Positions 53,201-60,828 of a stretch of 64,000 nucleotides of DNA are shown here, in pieces. Origin of the DNA: Chrysopilus asiliformis (lineage: Eukaryota; Arthropoda; Insecta; Diptera; Rhagionidae); NCBI GenBank assembly GCA_964034945.1, contig OZ035961.1, forward strand, positions 10,780,001 to 10,844,000, in the 5' to 3' direction. The notes beneath the pieces were generated by a model. It had not been told where the DNA came from. It was given only the letters and a program-made list of their open reading frames with translations, and made no database searches. Every line of letters begins with the position of its first letter. The first letter of the stretch is position 1. A program made the position numbers and the translations under genes.

Positions 53201-55440
53201 ATCCGATCAATTCGTTTCCTTATACACTTTTTCAATGTGAATTCAGATCATCAAAGCGATCCAATGGAGGGAAAAAGAATATTTTAATTAAATTCCTAAT
53301 CGTGTGGGGATTTTATCTGATTCCTGATGGGCGCGCGAATTTCATTTTAGGCTATCGATTTTTCTTAAAAAAAAATTTAATCAAAACCTGATTCAATTTT
53401 CGATCCGTTGTAGTATTTGCCTTTGGGCAAAATCTCCATTCTTTACTTTTCAGTATTAAAAATTAAAAAAAAAAATTGGTTTAAATTAATTTTAGGAAAA
53501 ATTTGCACCGAACGAGCAACGCAATGTTTACCTGGCCAATGCCTGAATGGAGGTTCCTGCGTCCCAATTGGTAGTCTTTCGCAATGCAGGTGTGCATCCG
53601 GTTGGGGTGGTCAATTTTGCTCCGAATCTGTGGATCAGTGTCAAGGACAACCTTGTCACAATGGAGGGACATGTGAATCTGGCTCAGGCTGGTTTCGATG
53701 TGTCTGCGCCCAAGGATTCTCAGGACCTGACTGTCGGATCAATGTGAATGAATGCTCCCCGCAACCGTGTCTTGGCGGAGCGACGTGCGAGGATGGGATT
53801 GGTGGATTCACCTGCCTTTGTCCACCTGAAAGAAAAGGAATGAGATGTGAAATATGTAAGTAAAATTTTGATTTTTTAGCTGAGTTTTATTATCATTATA
53901 ATTTTTTTTTACATTTTTCAGTACTATCGGATCCTGGTTCTGTATGTCTCAATACCACCACCCTTTCACCCTACAATCCACTTGGAATTACCGAAAATCA
54001 CGACTCAAATAACGTCACGAAACACCAAAACTCTGATGATGAAAATTGTAATGCCTGCATTTGTGAAAATGGACACCCGAAATGTACAAATTTGTGGTGC
54101 GGACTGCCGAATTGTTTGGCTCGATCGAAAACTTATAATTTGACCAGTTCTTGCGAAAGCTATAAAGTATGTACTTTGTTTTATTTTTTTAATGTTTTAC
54201 GCTTTAAACTTTCCACAGCCAAAAAGAAAGTAAAAAAGCGTTACGGTAACCGACCCAAAGTTTTTTTTTCAACAATTTTTGTTTTAATTTTTTAGGTTTG
54301 CGTACCAGCACTGCAGGAAACATGCCTGTCGCCACCTTGTGAACCGCGTGGTGATTGTCGAGAATTGGAAAAATTCCGCAGAGTTGCGCCACCAACGCTT
54401 CCAGCTCCGGTCGAATGTTGGCCAAATCAGGCAACCCTAAACGATAACTGTGCCAGAATTTCAATCCTTTTGGACACAAAACGAATCGCACCCGGGACCT
54501 CGGTCGAGGGAATTTGTGGCTATTTGCGATCGCTTTTGGCGACGCGTCTGGTCCGACATCCGATTTCAACGACACTACTTGTCGTCCTTTGCGATATTAA
54601 ATCTGGCAACAATGATACAATCGAAGTTACTATGGTAAGTGCTGCAATTTACAATGCTTTACTAAAAAAACGAAACCATACTCTACTATAAAATATTTAA
54701 AAACCTACTTATAGTATTCCTCGGAGACAAAGGACTCCCAACTGCCACTATCTGTTCGACTAATGGGTGAACTACTGTCTAGACAAAATGGCGGATTAGC
54801 ACCTGAATATCGAATAGCAGAAGCGGCTCCTCTAACTTCTATTTTGGAGGTGAAAGTGGAAACAGCACTTGTAGCTGGTGAAAGCAGCAGTCCTAGTTTA
54901 CTAATCGGGATTCTCTGTGGAGCTGCGATAGTAACACTTTGCTTTGGTATTTTCTTGGCGTTATTTTGGCGGCAGCGAATAGCAATACGTTCGGGATCTG
55001 GTGCCAATCTGTCCCCCTCGATGGACACATCCCGGCACGACGAGGAGAAATCGAACAATTTACAAAACGAGGAAAATCTAAGACGATACGCGAATCCCCT
55101 CAAGGGTAGTTCGAGTTCCTTGCGTGGTGCCATGGAACTCAGTTTAACGCCCGCTCCTGAAGTCGCCACCGTTTCCGCATTGGCTGGACCAAGTGCAATA
55201 CATCGATCACAGCCCATTTACCCCGCCTGTGACACCGACTTCGAGAAGGACCCCGAGAACCCAAAGGTTCAGCAGAAACGAAGCTCGCAAATCCTTCTGC
55301 ATAAAACCCAGAATGCCGACATGCGAAAAAACACGGTTGGGTCTATTGATAGTCCGCAAAAGGACTTTGGAAAGCGGGGTATCAATTGCCAATCGATGCC
55401 TCCAGTCACGGATACAGAAGTCCTGACAGTCCACGTGTGA
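9692..55440 (+). CDS. Ser: Serrate (DSL-family Notch ligand), 16 coding exons, first exon missing
   Basis: Single-pass membrane ligand that activates or cis-inhibits Notch on neighbouring cells. Joined exons: 9692-9809, 9881-10071, 27234-27288, 27758-28073, 39314-39447, 39539-39714, 39822-40056, 44240-44578, 44727-44854, 46667-46814, 52789-52920, 53004-53099, 53496-53855, 53922-54166, 54296-54634, 54715-55440. They total 3738 nt (1245 aa plus stop) with every split codon in frame. Visible-residue layout: MNNL about 1-110 ([13 protein letters not shown] at the start), DSL 162-204 with six cysteines, 14 EGF repeats about 209-807, VWC-like cysteine region about 852-874, transmembrane helix about 1066-1089, cytoplasmic tail about 1090-1245 ending in TVHV, a possible PDZ-binding end. 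The order and the tail motifs ([37 protein letters not shown]) match remembered Drosophila Serrate. Delta is excluded because it lacks the VWC-like region. The initiator Met and signal peptide are not visible. Confidence 0.96.
9810..9880 (+). other. Ser: GC-AG intron in Serrate
   Basis: The 71-bp intron has donor ACAG|gcaagt and acceptor ttttacag. Only this donor gives T-T-G-C-P-P-C across the junction. Using the GT at 9814 shifts the frame and meets TAG soon after. Confidence 0.88.
9881..10071 (+). CDS. Ser: Serrate exon b: MNNL domain
   Basis: Acceptor ttttacag, donor ACG|gtaagc, ends in phase 0. Encodes [25 protein letters not shown] and LPFTFRWT, all signature stretches of the Serrate/Jagged N-terminal domain that helps bind Notch and lipid. 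A 17.2-kb intron follows. Confidence 0.95.
12604..13120 (+). repeat. 125-bp tandem array, left arm (4 units plus fragment)
   Basis: The block aattaccccaataaag recurs with its cccca at 12641, 12766, 12891 and 13016, an exact 125-bp period. Each unit includes aaaatggcggctattagacg followed by a near-palindromic gccattttg. Confidence 0.92.
13485..14165 (-). repeat. 125-bp tandem array, right arm (6 units)
   Basis: gggtaatttggacaaaatg starts at 13501, 13626, 13751, 13876, 14001 and 14126, again a period of exactly 125 bp. This is the reverse complement of the left array with two more units. Confidence 0.92.
14188..14591. mobile_element. 404-bp TA-flanked element nested in the foldback element
   Basis: Perfect 34-bp inverted ends starting TCGCACATGGTCCCGTAG, flanked by TA at 14186-14187 and 14592-14593. 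Removing it restores cctcatatctag, the exact complement of the left-arm sequence at 12573-12586. TA duplication suggests Tc1/mariner. Confidence 0.82.
16531..16742 (+). repeat. Dispersed duplicate, copy B, interrupted by AT-rich array
   Basis: Same segment as 9403-9531. After ccaattggttcca an array of about 80 bp of attattcaaa-like units is inserted, then the shared sequence resumes (ccaaatagaatatgtgg). Confidence 0.75.
18828..18992. mobile_element. 165-bp PIF/Harbinger-like MITE
   Basis: Near-complete palindrome. Ends GAGCCTATTCACATTGG and, reversed, GACCATGTTCAGATTGG. Flanked by TAA at 18825-18827 and 18993-18995, the TWA duplication typical of PIF/Harbinger. Confidence 0.75.
19949..20215. 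mobile_element. Possible TA-flanked element related to 23532-24467
   Basis: Left end TACACAGTTAAAAATTTC resembles the ends at 23530 and 24469. The proposed right end (atgttgacagtgta) is diverged, so the boundary is uncertain. Confidence 0.35.
21640..21690. repeat. Short palindrome next to a pogo-like end
   Basis: Arms cacaaaaaattacaaatacc and ggtatttgtaattttttgtg are separated by a few bases. Immediately after comes TA|CAGCGGGACTTCGGTTCG, resembling a Tigger/pogo terminal repeat; no matching right end was found. Confidence 0.6.
22130..22480 (-). repeat. Dispersed repeat family F1, two tandem partial copies, reversed
   Basis: Twice in a row: a C-rich run, gaaacagtgttt-like text, gtgagtcrtattg, then ccatacat-aaatccaatc. 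Reverse complement of the start of the copies at 2465 and 6640. Confidence 0.6.
23532..24467. mobile_element. 936-bp TA-flanked TIR element
   Basis: Ends TA|CACAGTTAAAAATAATT and AATTTTTAACTGTG|TA. The right half is packed with tgtaaaattaca-type motifs in both orientations. It contains a second element at 23588-23942. No transposase ORF. Confidence 0.65.
23588..23942. mobile_element. 355-bp element nested in 23532-24467
   Basis: Ends GTGCCGCTCCACATGAGA and, reversed, GTGCCGGTCCACAGGAGA. Flanked by CTTTAAT and CTTTAAA, a probable degraded duplication. The interior is rich in ctcgagagt palindromes. Confidence 0.6.
25598..25666 (+). repeat. 12-bp minisatellite
   Basis: Five to six copies of gcgtcgtgttct with few substitutions. 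It gives the artefactual Arg/Thr-rich and Cys/Ser-rich frames seen here. Confidence 0.85.
27234..27288 (+). CDS. Ser: Serrate exon c: short MNNL exon
   Basis: A 55-nt exon encoding [18 protein letters not shown] between acceptor tttacag and donor CCAG|gtaatt. It is too short to appear as an isolated ORF but joins exons b and d in frame and matches the MNNL domain. Confidence 0.94.
27289..27757 (+). other. Ser: Serrate intron, 469 bp
   Basis: Donor gtaatt, acceptor cgaaatag after a T-rich tract. Nothing else recognised inside. Confidence 0.85.
27758..28073 (+). CDS. Ser: Serrate exon d: end of MNNL, whole DSL domain, start of EGF1
   Basis: Encodes [17 protein letters not shown], then the DSL domain with cysteines at visible residues 162, 171, 175, 187, 195 and 204. 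The loop [13 protein letters not shown] carries the conserved Phe-Gly of the Notch-binding surface. EGF1 begins [12 protein letters not shown]. Donor GA|gtaagt. An 11.2-kb intron follows. Confidence 0.97.
30222..30440 (+). repeat. Dispersed insect-type repeat (ggggtcgtccataaaatacg)
   Basis: ggggtcgtccataaaatacg, then gtcacgcatatttgacgatt, a C-rich run, tttgtatgga and tcgaaaacggcacg. The same kind of text occurs weakly at 10385-10560. I recall this repeat type from other insect genomes; family unknown. Confidence 0.5.
31834..32071. mobile_element. Hairpin element with 79-bp inverted arms
   Basis: Arms 31834-31912 and 31993-32071 match except for a few bases (ccaatcatgtattccgacgc, then gacttcgacgcagcttttaa). 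Outer ends CAGGGGACC and CTGGGCACC. Clean target duplication not found. Confidence 0.7.
32176..32228 (+). repeat. GT dinucleotide microsatellite
   Basis: About 26 uninterrupted GT units. Confidence 0.97.
34821..35125. mobile_element. TA-flanked MITE, copy 2 (right end decayed)
   Basis: Starts TA|CACTCAGAAAAA like the copy at 4131. Shares agcctatgcgaggcg, gatcggagaaattc, tttcgaggatgtaatgtcatg and aaaagttgacctgac. The right end decays after tttttctgaa. Confidence 0.6.
35140..35325 (-). repeat. Dispersed repeat family F1, reversed partial copy
   Basis: Contains tctagaaaacggtgtgttg, catacatcaaaatccgatcg and a C/T-rich run, as at 22130-22480. Confidence 0.55.
35445..35715. repeat. Palindrome with about 122-bp arms
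   Basis: Left arm 35445-35567 and right arm 35593-35715 are complementary with a loop of about 25 bp. Shared text includes ctggacgctgtgtatcacaa and gctttttaaaagcgag. No target duplication recognised. Confidence 0.85.
35760..36375 (+). repeat. 122-bp tandem repeat, five units
   Basis: cagaatagattttttt starts at 35809, 35931, 36053, 36175 and 36297, an exact 122-bp period. Units include tcagcgaccccaaaaacccc, ggaaaatttggagaaaagg and two ttatccttac motifs. Open frames here are by-products of the repeat. Confidence 0.93.
36484..36521 (+). repeat. GACA/AACA microsatellite tail
   Basis: gacagacaaacagacaaaca follows the 122-bp array and the phrase aaatttcaagtcaatcgg. Past it, taaaagcttttaaaaag repeats part of the 35445-35715 palindrome arm. 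Confidence 0.85.
38996..39085 (-). repeat. Single diverged copy of the 122-bp unit, reversed
   Basis: Reverse strand reads cgttatccttacggagcctt, then cagattcgatatgagcgacc and ccaaaaaa, matching blocks of the 35760-36375 unit. Confidence 0.55.
39314..39447 (+). CDS. Ser: Serrate exon e: EGF1 end and EGF2
   Basis: Encodes [10 protein letters not shown] (end of EGF1), then EGF2 with [12 protein letters not shown] and WGGILC. EGF1 and EGF2 are the short atypical EGF repeats that follow DSL in all Serrate/Jagged proteins. Acceptor cttttag, donor CAAG|gtatgt. Confidence 0.96.
39539..39714 (+). CDS. Ser: Serrate exon f: EGF3 and start of EGF4
   Basis: Encodes [18 protein letters not shown], then [10 protein letters not shown] and the start of EGF4 ([17 protein letters not shown]). 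CMHGGTC and CKNGGTC fit the O-fucose consensus C-x4-S/T-C used by OFUT1/POFUT1. Donor AAG|gtaaac, phase 0. Confidence 0.96.
39822..40056 (+). CDS. Ser: Serrate exon g: EGF4 with a Serrate-type insertion
   Basis: About 60 residues of low-complexity sequence rich in Ser, Pro, Met and Arg separate the first half of EGF4 from its last cysteines ([16 protein letters not shown]). Drosophila Serrate carries an insertion at the same place, so this supports Serrate over other DSL ligands. Acceptor tttttcag, donor ATAA|gtgagt. Confidence 0.94.
41910..42138. mobile_element. 229-bp piggyBac-like MITE
   Basis: Flanked by TTAA (41906-41909 and 42139-42142). Perfect 14-bp ends CACGTTGGCTACCA, with inner inverted gtgagtcacc/ggtgactcac. 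The TTAA target is the piggyBac hallmark. Confidence 0.78.
42749..43127. mobile_element. 379-bp pogo-like element
   Basis: TA-flanked ends CGGTGGTACCGCGATGATGA and, reversed, TAGTGGAACCTCGATAATTG resemble pogo/Tigger terminal repeats. Three copies of cgatgatgagt lie at the left end (42761-42793). Only an unrecognised 83-codon minus frame inside. Confidence 0.6.
44240..44578 (+). CDS. Ser: Serrate exon h: EGF5, EGF6, EGF7
   Basis: Encodes [16 protein letters not shown] (EGF5), [16 protein letters not shown] (EGF6) and [13 protein letters not shown] (EGF7). DIDEC and DVDEC are calcium-binding EGF signatures. The EGF6 insertion is only a few residues, whereas the Drosophila protein as I recall it has a much longer hydrophobic insertion there. 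Confidence 0.96.
44727..44854 (+). CDS. Ser: Serrate exon i: EGF8
   Basis: Encodes [22 protein letters not shown] and ends [11 protein letters not shown], a calcium-binding EGF repeat. Acceptor cccaaag is weakly pyrimidine-rich. Donor GAG|gtaaat, phase 0. Confidence 0.95.
44855..46666 (+). other. Ser: Serrate intron of 1.8 kb
   Basis: Donor gtaaat, acceptor ttcatag. AT-rich, nothing recognised. Confidence 0.85.
46667..46814 (+). CDS. Ser: Serrate exon j: EGF9 and start of EGF10
   Basis: Encodes [34 protein letters not shown] and the start of EGF10 (CANPPCN). Acceptor ttcatag, donor AATG|gtaagt. Confidence 0.95.
46815..52788 (+). other. Ser: Serrate intron of 6 kb
   Basis: Holds the MITE at 47332-47431 and a repeat tail near 51390-51480 in which tctgtttgttcgtttataac resembles the reversed microsatellite-tail family. 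The remainder is AT-rich; no gene recognised. Confidence 0.85.
47332..47431. mobile_element. 100-bp pogo/mariner-like MITE
   Basis: TA|CAGTAGAATCCCCATAATTC at left and gaattatcgggattctactg|TA at right. The interior repeats aattcgta. TA flanks and CAGTAGAA ends fit pogo-like elements. Confidence 0.75.
52789..52920 (+). CDS. Ser: Serrate exon k: rest of EGF10
   Basis: Encodes [22 protein letters not shown] and [12 protein letters not shown]. About a dozen residues are inserted inside EGF10, at the position where Drosophila Serrate has a longer Thr-rich insertion. Donor CACA|gtaagt. Confidence 0.94.
53004..53099 (+). CDS. Ser: Serrate exon l: EGF11
   Basis: Encodes [20 protein letters not shown] and ECSSGWTG. 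The 96-nt exon lies between acceptor acacag and donor ACAG|gtaaat and joins both neighbours in frame. Confidence 0.95.
53100..53495 (+). other. Ser: Serrate intron, 396 bp
   Basis: AT-rich between donor gtaaat and acceptor ttttag. Nothing else seen. Confidence 0.85.
53496..53855 (+). CDS. Ser: Serrate exon m: EGF12, EGF13, EGF14
   Basis: Encodes [15 protein letters not shown] (EGF12), [14 protein letters not shown] (EGF13) and [16 protein letters not shown] (EGF14). CLNGGSC, CHNGGTC and CLGGATC keep the O-fucose consensus. The run ending [11 protein letters not shown] closes the EGF array. Confidence 0.97.
53922..54166 (+). CDS. Ser: Serrate exon n: VWC-like cysteine-rich region
   Basis: After a linker rich in Asn and Thr comes [20 protein letters not shown], ending LPNC. 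This is the VWC-like domain that separates Serrate/Jagged from Delta ligands. Donor AAA|gtatgt, phase 0. Confidence 0.95.
54296..54634 (+). CDS. Ser: Serrate exon o: membrane-proximal extracellular region
   Basis: Encodes [52 protein letters not shown] and [16 protein letters not shown]. This is the Serrate/Jagged-specific region between the VWC-like domain and the membrane. Acceptor tttttag, donor ATG|gtaagt. Confidence 0.95.
54715..55440 (+). CDS. Ser: Serrate last exon: transmembrane helix and cytoplasmic tail
   Basis: Starts [22 protein letters not shown] hydrophobic segment of about 24 residues (SLLIGILCG to LALFW) is followed by basic WRQRIAIR and the tail. The conserved tail has several lysines that could serve the ubiquitin-dependent endocytosis known to power DSL ligands (family knowledge). 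It ends TVHV and TGA at 55438-55440. The last V-H-V fits a class II PDZ ligand. Confidence 0.97.
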   Translation, partial: YSSETKDSQLPLSVRLMGELLSRQNGGLAPEYRIAEAAPLTSILEVKVETALVAGESSSPSLLIGILCGAAIVTLCFGIFLALFWRQRIAIRSGSGANLSPSMDTSRHDEEKSNNLQNEENLRRYANPLKGSSSSLRGAMELSLTPAPEVATVSALAGPSAIHRSQPIYPACDTDFEKDPENPKVQQKRSSQILLHKTQNADMRKNTVGSIDSPQKDFGKRGINCQSMPPVTDTEVLTVHV

Positions 55441-55674
55441 GAGGAATTTTAGATTAAGTTACTAATAATAAGTTTTATTTTCCGTTTGTTTAGTAGTTGT
55501 ATACTAAACTTATTTTGTTTTATTGTTTGCTAAATATTTATATAAAGATACAACGATCTAAAAAGTAATTTATTCTAACCTAATGCTATAAAATTTCATA
55601 CGATTTTGTAAAAAGAAAATAGACTAAGTTAATTATAGCTAAAAGTAGGTTTTAAGTGAAACGCTTTAACCCCT

Positions 55675-55791
55675 AATTTATTCACTAGGAGTTAAGCCGA
55701 GTTAGTGAGTTAAGGGAGTTAGCTAACGTTATTTTCCATGTTAAAGGTGAGTTAAGGGAGTTAAGGCGATTTAACTCCTAGTGAATAAATT
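55675..55791. mobile_element. 117-bp inverted-repeat element in the Serrate 3' UTR
   Basis: Perfect 21-bp inverted arms (aatttattcactaggagtta) surround two direct copies of gtgagttaagggagtta. Imperfect pairing continues a few bases outward. Confidence 0.65.
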
Positions 55792-56663
55792 GGCCGTTAG
55801 CCTACAAATTGTCAGGCACATTTAGTTTCTTATGTTTGTTTTTCTTTTGAAAATTTATGTAAAGTCTTGCCAAAATTTTATTTTTGTTTTGTTGGCTGCG
55901 GATTCTTTTTTTTAATTTTGTAGTGGGGCTTTTTCTAGAAAAGGTTTTTTTAATGTTCGTAAAGACATATTTTGACCGCATTTTTGTACGAAGATAACAT
56001 TTCTAAAAATCTGATCCAACGTAAGTTGAGCTGTATCCGCACTGGAAAAAAAATGTTTGTGTCAATTTTTGTCAATTTTTGTCAATTTTTTATTGTTTGT
56101 TTATGATTCCCTGTAAATGTGCAATTTTTATTTTTACTCAGCCGTCTTTTAAATTTTGTAACGATTTTGATTTTTTTCTATTGCAAATAGAGATAATTTT
56201 TATTTTAATAACATCCTCGCATTAGGCGTTTTCTTACTACCAATTCGTGTAAAAAATAAGGAAGCCGTAATGTTGCCAAAATATTTATAAGATTTATCTG
56301 TAAAATGTGAAATTCATTATATTAAATGAAGTTGAAACTGTTTGTAATGACACACTGACTACACCGAGATTTTCAGATCGCCCCCAGAGTACATAAGGTA
56401 TTTTTTATCGGTTATAACGTCCAGCCAAATTTGTCCGTCTCTTAAATGTCGAAGACTAGATAATAATTTTATTTGACCTTTTCATTGTACTCTAGCTTTC
56501 TTTAATTTTTTGCACAGAGTTTTGGGTTATTTTCGTTCTTTTGGCAAAGTATCGAAAAATCGAGGAATAAATCCGAAAATTGATCATTAAAAAAAGGTAC
56601 AATTATTTGGTGTTACAAATATGTTACACTTAACATCAGAAAATAACTTATCTGAAAATATAC

Positions 56664-56669
56664 AATAAA
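56664..56669 (+). terminator. Candidate proximal polyadenylation signal of Serrate
   Basis: First AATAAA noted after the stop codon, 1.2 kb downstream. A further AATAAA at 57705-57710 is an alternative. Confidence 0.35.
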
Positions 56670-57704
56670 AAAACTTTTTAAATTCTTGCTTTTAATAATT
56701 CTTTGCGAAAATCTAATACTCCACTAATACGACCTTATTTTTAATATAATAAAATATTTAAAAAAATAAATTTATATTGATGTGTATAAAATAAATTTTG
56801 ACGGTAAAGTGTGATATTAATTGATTAGTTCTGAAATTAGGCAATATTGTAGAAAATATTAAAAATAAAATTAATAGATGATCCTAATTCTGTTAGAATG
56901 TTTTATAGGTTTTTTTTAGTAATTTTTAAGTAAACATGTGTAGTTGCCTCAACGTAAGATTCCTAATAAGTTTTATCGCAAACCACATAGTTTAATATTA
57001 CAACAATATGAAATACTTTGAGAAAAATAAAAACACATAAGGAAAAATACATCGGTTGACAATCAAAGAAATATCCTTCTAATTCATTGTTAATTAAATC
57101 ACAATAAATTATTTCGAGATAAGAGCTATTTTGGATTACAACAAACATAAAGTTTTCCTTTACCAATATTTGTATATAAAATGTAAATAATTTTGAAATT
57201 AAGTACTGCAATTGTAAACGCTAAACAAGTAAGAAACAATAATTTTATAACTGAAATGTTTATTTGTAATGTTGTTTTCCCTTTTTTTTATAACCCTAGT
57301 TAAGTTTATTTATTTAAGAAGTGAACAGGATCATTTATAAAATTGTTAAAACAAACCTAGAATTTTATACATAAACTTTTACAGATAGAAAATTTGAGAT
57401 TCTTTTAAACTATAGAATCAAAATAGATCAATATTTGCGCAGACCATATTGCATTTGAATTTCATTATAATAATGAAAAAAATTCTCATCCCAATCTGCT
57501 TGTTTAAAATATAAATATTAATTTTTTTAAACCATTATCAGTAAATACAGTACTAAGTACTTAAATATTATTTTCTTTAGGACAAAAAAAAATAATTGTA
57601 ACGGAAATATTGTAAAAGAAAGTTGAAAATTTTGTAAACACGAAGAGAAAAAATTGAAAAGTCTGATGATAGCGAACAAATTTATAAGAATATTGTTAGC
57701 TCTC

Positions 57705-57710
57705 AATAAA
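57705..57710 (+). terminator. Candidate distal polyadenylation signal of Serrate
   Basis: AATAAA within ctctcaataaatacattgct, 2.3 kb past the stop. Cannot be ranked against the proximal signal without transcript ends. Confidence 0.3.
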
Positions 57711-59267
57711 TACATTGCTTTTTAGTGCTGCGAAGAAAATTAGTTTTGTAACTTTATTTTATATTAAAAAAAATTAATTTGTGAAAGAATTGTGTGGAAT
57801 GTATTTGAGAATTAAACATTTGAAGAAAATATTTTAAATAAAAACTGTTTTTAAAAAATTGAAACATCTTGGTTTTTACTGAAATAATTATTATTCTGTT
57901 GACAAACAGAAAACATTAACTCTTCATGCATTTATTTTCAAAGAAAAAAATTATTTTTAGATATGTTTTTGTTCTTTGTGTTGAAATTAATCGTGAAAAT
58001 TGTGAACGCCCAGTGATAGAGAAGAGGCTTCCCAAATAGCATTTTAAGCAGCAATTATGGTGTTTATCCCCATATTTCGTCACCATGCAGATCGCGGCGA
58101 TAAGCAATTTATGTCGCAAATACGTCCTTAGTCGTGCGTATGAGACGCGCAACGACACACATAGTGGGGAACACTTTTCTGCGGTTTGCTACGTCGCAAT
58201 TATAACGACAGGGACGTAATTAGTAGCCTCATGCGCGAGCGTCATCTGACGGCATTATATCACACAATTACACAAATCATCGAGCAGGTTTTCTTTCTCC
58301 CTCGAATGCTTGCTAGTAAACAGAGATGAACAAATAAAAACGTAAGCAGAAGACGAACGAGAAAAATCTAATGGCGACAAATTAATGGAAACTTTTGTGG
58401 AGTGTTATTTTATAATGGACTTTTCTTCCGGTTGCATGTCGTGATTTTAATTGCCATTAAAATTTTTCGACAATATTGGATCTGAAATTTAAACAGATTT
58501 TAATGGGCCATCGAATTATTTTGTTTTTAATCAAAAATTTCTTTAATTTTATTTTATCGGTAAAATTTTTTTTTCTTTTGCAATGAAATTTTGATGCCAA
58601 TAAAATTATGCTGCTTCAAAAATGTATGCTATCCACTTTTTATGCAATATCCTTCAGTCATTCGCCTGAAATAAGAAATTTAATTCTCGAAACGAAATCG
58701 TTTCCATCAAATGTCAGTGAGAAATATGGCGGCTGAAGGCATCAATTTTTTTTGGTGTTTCTCAGACGGGGAGCTTTAATGAAACTTTAGTGGTAGCAGT
58801 TTCGTCACTTTTTCCATCACACGCTTCTTCAAAATTAAACTGACGTTCAGGCTCCACAGCCAATCACTATTTCGGCCCGAAAACCATCAAATGCTGCTCT
58901 ATCGCCGCAGGATTTTCATGAAGCGAATGTTGCCCCAAAGATCGTGCTCGTCACTTCTTTCGCTTCTTTTACGCGGATGTGAATTATAGGTGTAAATTTT
59001 TAATCCCGATTGTGTAAATTTCTACTCTTTCAAGTCGCAAAGAACAAATCTCATGTTCCCGTACTTTTCGATGCTGTTTGGGTTTGCTTCAATTTTTGTT
59101 TCTTGTTTGAGGTTGTATAAAAAATGTAATGGGAATTTACTGTTTTCAATTACAACAAAACTTGCACCGCAGTCAACAATGTTAGAAACAAACAATTCAC
59201 TATTGAAAACTAGCTTGTATACTAGTCATCGCCAGGTTAAAGTTTTTCGCATAAGTTTTTGAAGTTT

Positions 59268-59350
59268 TAATACCATCAGCGACCCCGAAAACCCCATGCT
59301 AATGACAGTTTTTCCTAGATAAAAGGATATTTGCATTATCCTTAAAGGTT
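59268..59350 (+). repeat. Single diverged copy of the 122-bp unit
   Basis: Reads tcagcgaccccgaaaacccc, aaaaggat and attatccttaaaggttcttc, matching blocks of the unit at 35760-36375. Confidence 0.6.
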
Positions 59351-59656
59351 CTTCCATTTCGAATTTTGAAAAAAAAACTGTGTCTCAAAGAGCATCTATG
59401 GAGGTAAGATATTAACAAGTTTATATTTGGAAAAACATTATCCGAATTGATTAATGATTTCCCGTTTGCCAATATTTTTAAATTGATTCAAACGCAATCC
59501 CTGAAATAACTTATGAATAAATGGACTCATACCACTTTCAAAAGCAACGGCTCATATAAGAAAAGTTTTAAAATCACTTGATTTAGCCTTAATTTTTCAC
59601 TGAACAAAAATTCATATAGTAAATTGGTTCGTTCGCAACGCCTGTTCATTTACAAC

Positions 59657-60098
59657 GCCTTTACACGCGACTATAAAGTCTGTCAGTAGCACAGACTCCA
59701 AATGTCAAATTACTGACAACGAATTAGAAGACATTTAGCGAACTGGCAGCCAATTCATTTTCAAAATGACTTTGTTTGTAACACAGCTACAGTCCCTCGT
59801 ATTTCAGAGGCATAAATTTTGCTCGTATGCTTCATTATTTTAATTATCTCGTTCCTAGTTAGTCTTCTTTCGCCAGTCTGAGAGTTCTAAAAGTAAAAAA
59901 AAAGAATTAAAAACAGTGAATTCATAATAATTTAATAGATTTACCTCAAATTCTTCATTTTCCGCCATCTTAGAAGTCTGAAATGTCAAATTACTGGCAT
60001 GTCTGTACTGACTACAAAAATGTCCGTCAGTACAGACTTGTCAGTGCCAGTAAGCATTTACACGAGACTGTGTCAGCTCTACAGACGCGTGTAAAGGC
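59657..60098. mobile_element. 442-bp TIR element
   Basis: Ends GCCTTTACACGCG (left) and CGCGTGTAAAGGC (right). Inside, agacttgtcagt-, tgtcaaattactg- and cagtacagac-type motifs recur in both orientations. No clear target duplication. Confidence 0.55.
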
Positions 60099-60358
60099 TG
60101 TGTTAGCCGTGGTTGAAAAAATATGTAGATAACTAGTATTGTCGGAACAAATAAAACTCACATAACGGCAGCAATATAATATTTTTGACAAATGCAGTGT
60201 TTGCGAAATTGTGCAACTTTTTTGTAGTTTTTCTGTCCTTGTTTGTGCCTCAAAAGATACCTCAAAAATTTTTTTTCATTTAAAATAAATTCATGCACGA
60301 AAGGTTCTAGAAAAGTTTTGCGAAGAGATTTTTAAAATATCCCGCTTAATTTTTTTTG

Positions 60359-60535
60359 TTCGCACCTAGTGGGAAAAAATTTAACTGTTTGAGATTCCTA
60401 ATCTCGAGTTTGGTCTTGTAACTCCACAGACTCGTTTGTTTCAGGAAACTAGGTGTTATGTGACAGACAAAACGGTCCAATTTACGTCCCCTCAACGAGT
60501 GGCTATGACAGCTGTGTTGTTCCAATAGGTGCGAA
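60359..60535. repeat. Possible small inverted-repeat element upstream of ssSPT
   Basis: ttcgcacctagtggg at left and ccaataggtgcgaa at right pair imperfectly. No duplication; could be chance. Confidence 0.3.
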
Positions 60536-60728
60536 TGCGACTGAAACATCAGTCATCAGTCGTTTCACTTTATTGTGACAGTACGCTTAAAGGGAAATAA
60601 TTACATTTTGATAGGAAATAAACTAGATTCGTATTACTGATAACAGCGTCGACATTAATCATTCGATAGTTGAAGCTCCAAGCCATTCACAGTTCAGTGG
60701 TAACATCGATTAGACGAAGCAAAACACC

Positions 60729-60828
60729 ATGCTGCAGGGAGTAAAAAAGTGGCTTTCTTACCTCTATTTACAGTATGAACTGGCCACCTGTATTTACATG
60801 TTTGAACCGTGGGAAAAGAGATTCATAA
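60729..60828 (+). CDS. SPTSSA: ssSPT exon 1
   Basis: Starts at ATG in the context aacaccATG, a good insect start context, and ends ATA A|gtgagt with one base of a split Asn codon. Confidence 0.87.

Larger units (their letters stand above)
55441..60728. other. Serrate 3' UTR and intergenic region
   Basis: The first 1.2-2.3 kb probably belong to the Serrate 3' UTR. From about 58000 the sequence is intergenic, with elements at 59268-59350, 59657-60098 and 60359-60535. A short tttttgtcaa triple repeat lies at 56060-56090. No gene recognised. Confidence 0.6.

Noticed and set aside
54705..55217. 170-codon minus-strand frame
   Set aside because: Antisense shadow of the last Serrate exon.
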